Shown here: piece by piece, positions 63,431 through 64,000 of the stretch | Numbering within the stretch: the first letter of the stretch is position 1 | How the letters are laid out: the number at the start of each line of letters is the position of its first letter | NCBI GenBank assembly: GCA_016177775.1 | Contig: JACOUQ010000006.1 | Span: 1-64,000 of the forward strand | Origin: Geobacter sp. | GTDB lineage: Bacteria > Desulfobacterota > Desulfuromonadia > Geobacterales > Geobacteraceae | DNA: 64,000 bases | Direction of reading: 5' to 3' | Position numbers and translations under genes: made by a program | The notes under the pieces: model-generated | Seen by the model: only the letters and a program-made list of their open reading frames with translations | What the model was told of the DNA's origin: nothing | Database searches by the model: none

Positions 63431-63496
63431 GTAGGGGCGATCCTTGTGATCGCCCAGAAACCTGAGAAGCCGGGCGAACACGAGGTTCGCCCCTAC
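63431..63496. repeat. Palindromic intergenic repeat, GTAGGGGCG family
   Basis: GTAGGGGCGA (63431-63440) and TCGCCCCTAC (63487-63496) are perfect complements, with an inner GATCCTTGTGATC dyad. It is between cysH and cysD. Confidence 0.86.
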
Positions 63497-63517
63497 ACAA
63501 TCGCAACAGAGGCATCT

Positions 63518-64000
63518 ATGAACATCAACCTGACCCACCTGCAACAGCTCGAAGCCGAAAGCATCCACATCATGCGGGAAGTGGTGGCTGAATTCGCCAA
63601 CCCGGTGATGCTCTATTCCATCGGCAAGGACTCGGCGGTCATGCTGCACCTGGCGCGCAAGGCATTTTACCCGGCGCCGCCGCCGTTTCCCCTGCTGCAC
63701 GTCGACACCACCTGGAAATTCCGCGAGATGATCACCTTCCGCGACCGGATGGCGGCCGAATGCGGCCTCGACCTGATCGTGCACGTCAACGTGGAGGGGG
63801 TGAACCAGGGGATTTCCCCCTTTACCCACGGCTCGGCGCTCTACACCGACATCATGAAGACCGAGGGGCTGAAGCAGGCGCTGGACAAGTACAAGTTCGA
63901 CGCCGCCTTCGGCGGGGCCCGACGGGACGAAGAGAAGTCGCGGGCCAAGGAGCGTATCTTTTCCTTTCGCGACGCCAACCACCGGTGGGACCCCAAAAGC
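63518..64000 (+). CDS. cysD: Sulfate adenylyltransferase subunit 2, cut by the window edge
   Basis: The 161 residues present match the N-terminal half of CysD, the ATP-binding subunit of ATP sulfurylase. The P-loop-like [13 protein letters not shown] is near residue 33, with [11 protein letters not shown], and [15 protein letters not shown] near 135. It makes APS from sulfate and ATP with CysN, which should follow outside the window. CAGAGG lies upstream of the ATG. No stop is reached by 64000. Confidence 0.96.
   Translation, partial: MNINLTHLQQLEAESIHIMREVVAEFANPVMLYSIGKDSAVMLHLARKAFYPAPPPFPLLHVDTTWKFREMITFRDRMAAECGLDLIVHVNVEGVNQGISPFTHGSALYTDIMKTEGLKQALDKYKFDAAFGGARRDEEKSRAKERIFSFRDANHRWDPKS

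Overview
The window looks like chromosomal DNA of a Geobacter-type bacterium (Desulfuromonadales/Geobacteraceae; the genus is an inference). The evidence is a G+C-rich genome, a periplasmic 27-haem c-type cytochrome built of c7-like triheme modules, a large chemotaxis operon rich in response regulators, a PATAN (DUF4388) protein, and a protein-thiocarboxylate sulfur assimilation cluster.

Layout. 0-7.3 kb (mostly minus strand): the tail of a probable transposase, then miaB, a bifunctional-nuclease-like gene, an M42 peptidase, guaB, guaA and a HAD phosphatase. 7.3-11.3 kb: a porin-like outer-membrane protein, a small exported protein, a LysR regulator and rpsT. 11.4-15.4 kb: holA, lptE and leuS. 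15.5-17.7 kb: the 27-haem cytochrome. 17.8-30.7 kb: a 13-gene chemotaxis-like operon transcribed on the minus strand (PATAN-receiver, receiver, CheA, ExeA-like ATPase, CheW, receiver, CheW, zinc-ribbon receiver, HEAT-repeat protein, CheR, CheB, GAF protein, receiver) with no chemoreceptor gene. 30.8-34.8 kb: rnc, radical SAM, era and der, apparently one operon. 35.0-39.2 kb (plus): tmk, holB, ricT-like and metG. 39.2-42.4 kb: a DUF218 gene, rpmB, ridA and mutL.

42.5-53.9 kb is an accessory, defence-like region next to a tRNA-Leu(CAG) gene. It holds a Fic protein with its own inhibitory motif, a VapBC-type and a BrnTA-type toxin-antitoxin pair, a two-gene Gabija system (GajA and GajB), a PLD-nuclease/SF2 helicase/DUF3427 protein and a BRO-N/DinD-like protein. 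A perfect 57-bp tandem duplication lies in it. No integrase or attachment site was seen.

55.0-64.0 kb is a sulfate assimilation locus on the plus strand: cysK, MetY, a ThiS-like carrier whose diglycine is masked by a short C-terminal tail, a MoeB/ThiF-type activating enzyme, a JAMM protease, a siroheme sulfite reductase with ferredoxin clusters, a TusA-like protein with an altered motif, an unrecognised 268-residue protein, an SLC13 transporter, APS reductase and cysD (cut by the window edge). The set matches the protein-thiocarboxylate homocysteine pathway described for Wolinella succinogenes. Sulfate would be imported, activated and reduced to sulfide, loaded on the carrier as a thiocarboxylate and moved to an O-acylhomoserine by MetY. 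Palindromic intergenic repeats of one family (GTAGGGGCG...CGCCCCTAC) sit between several genes of this locus.
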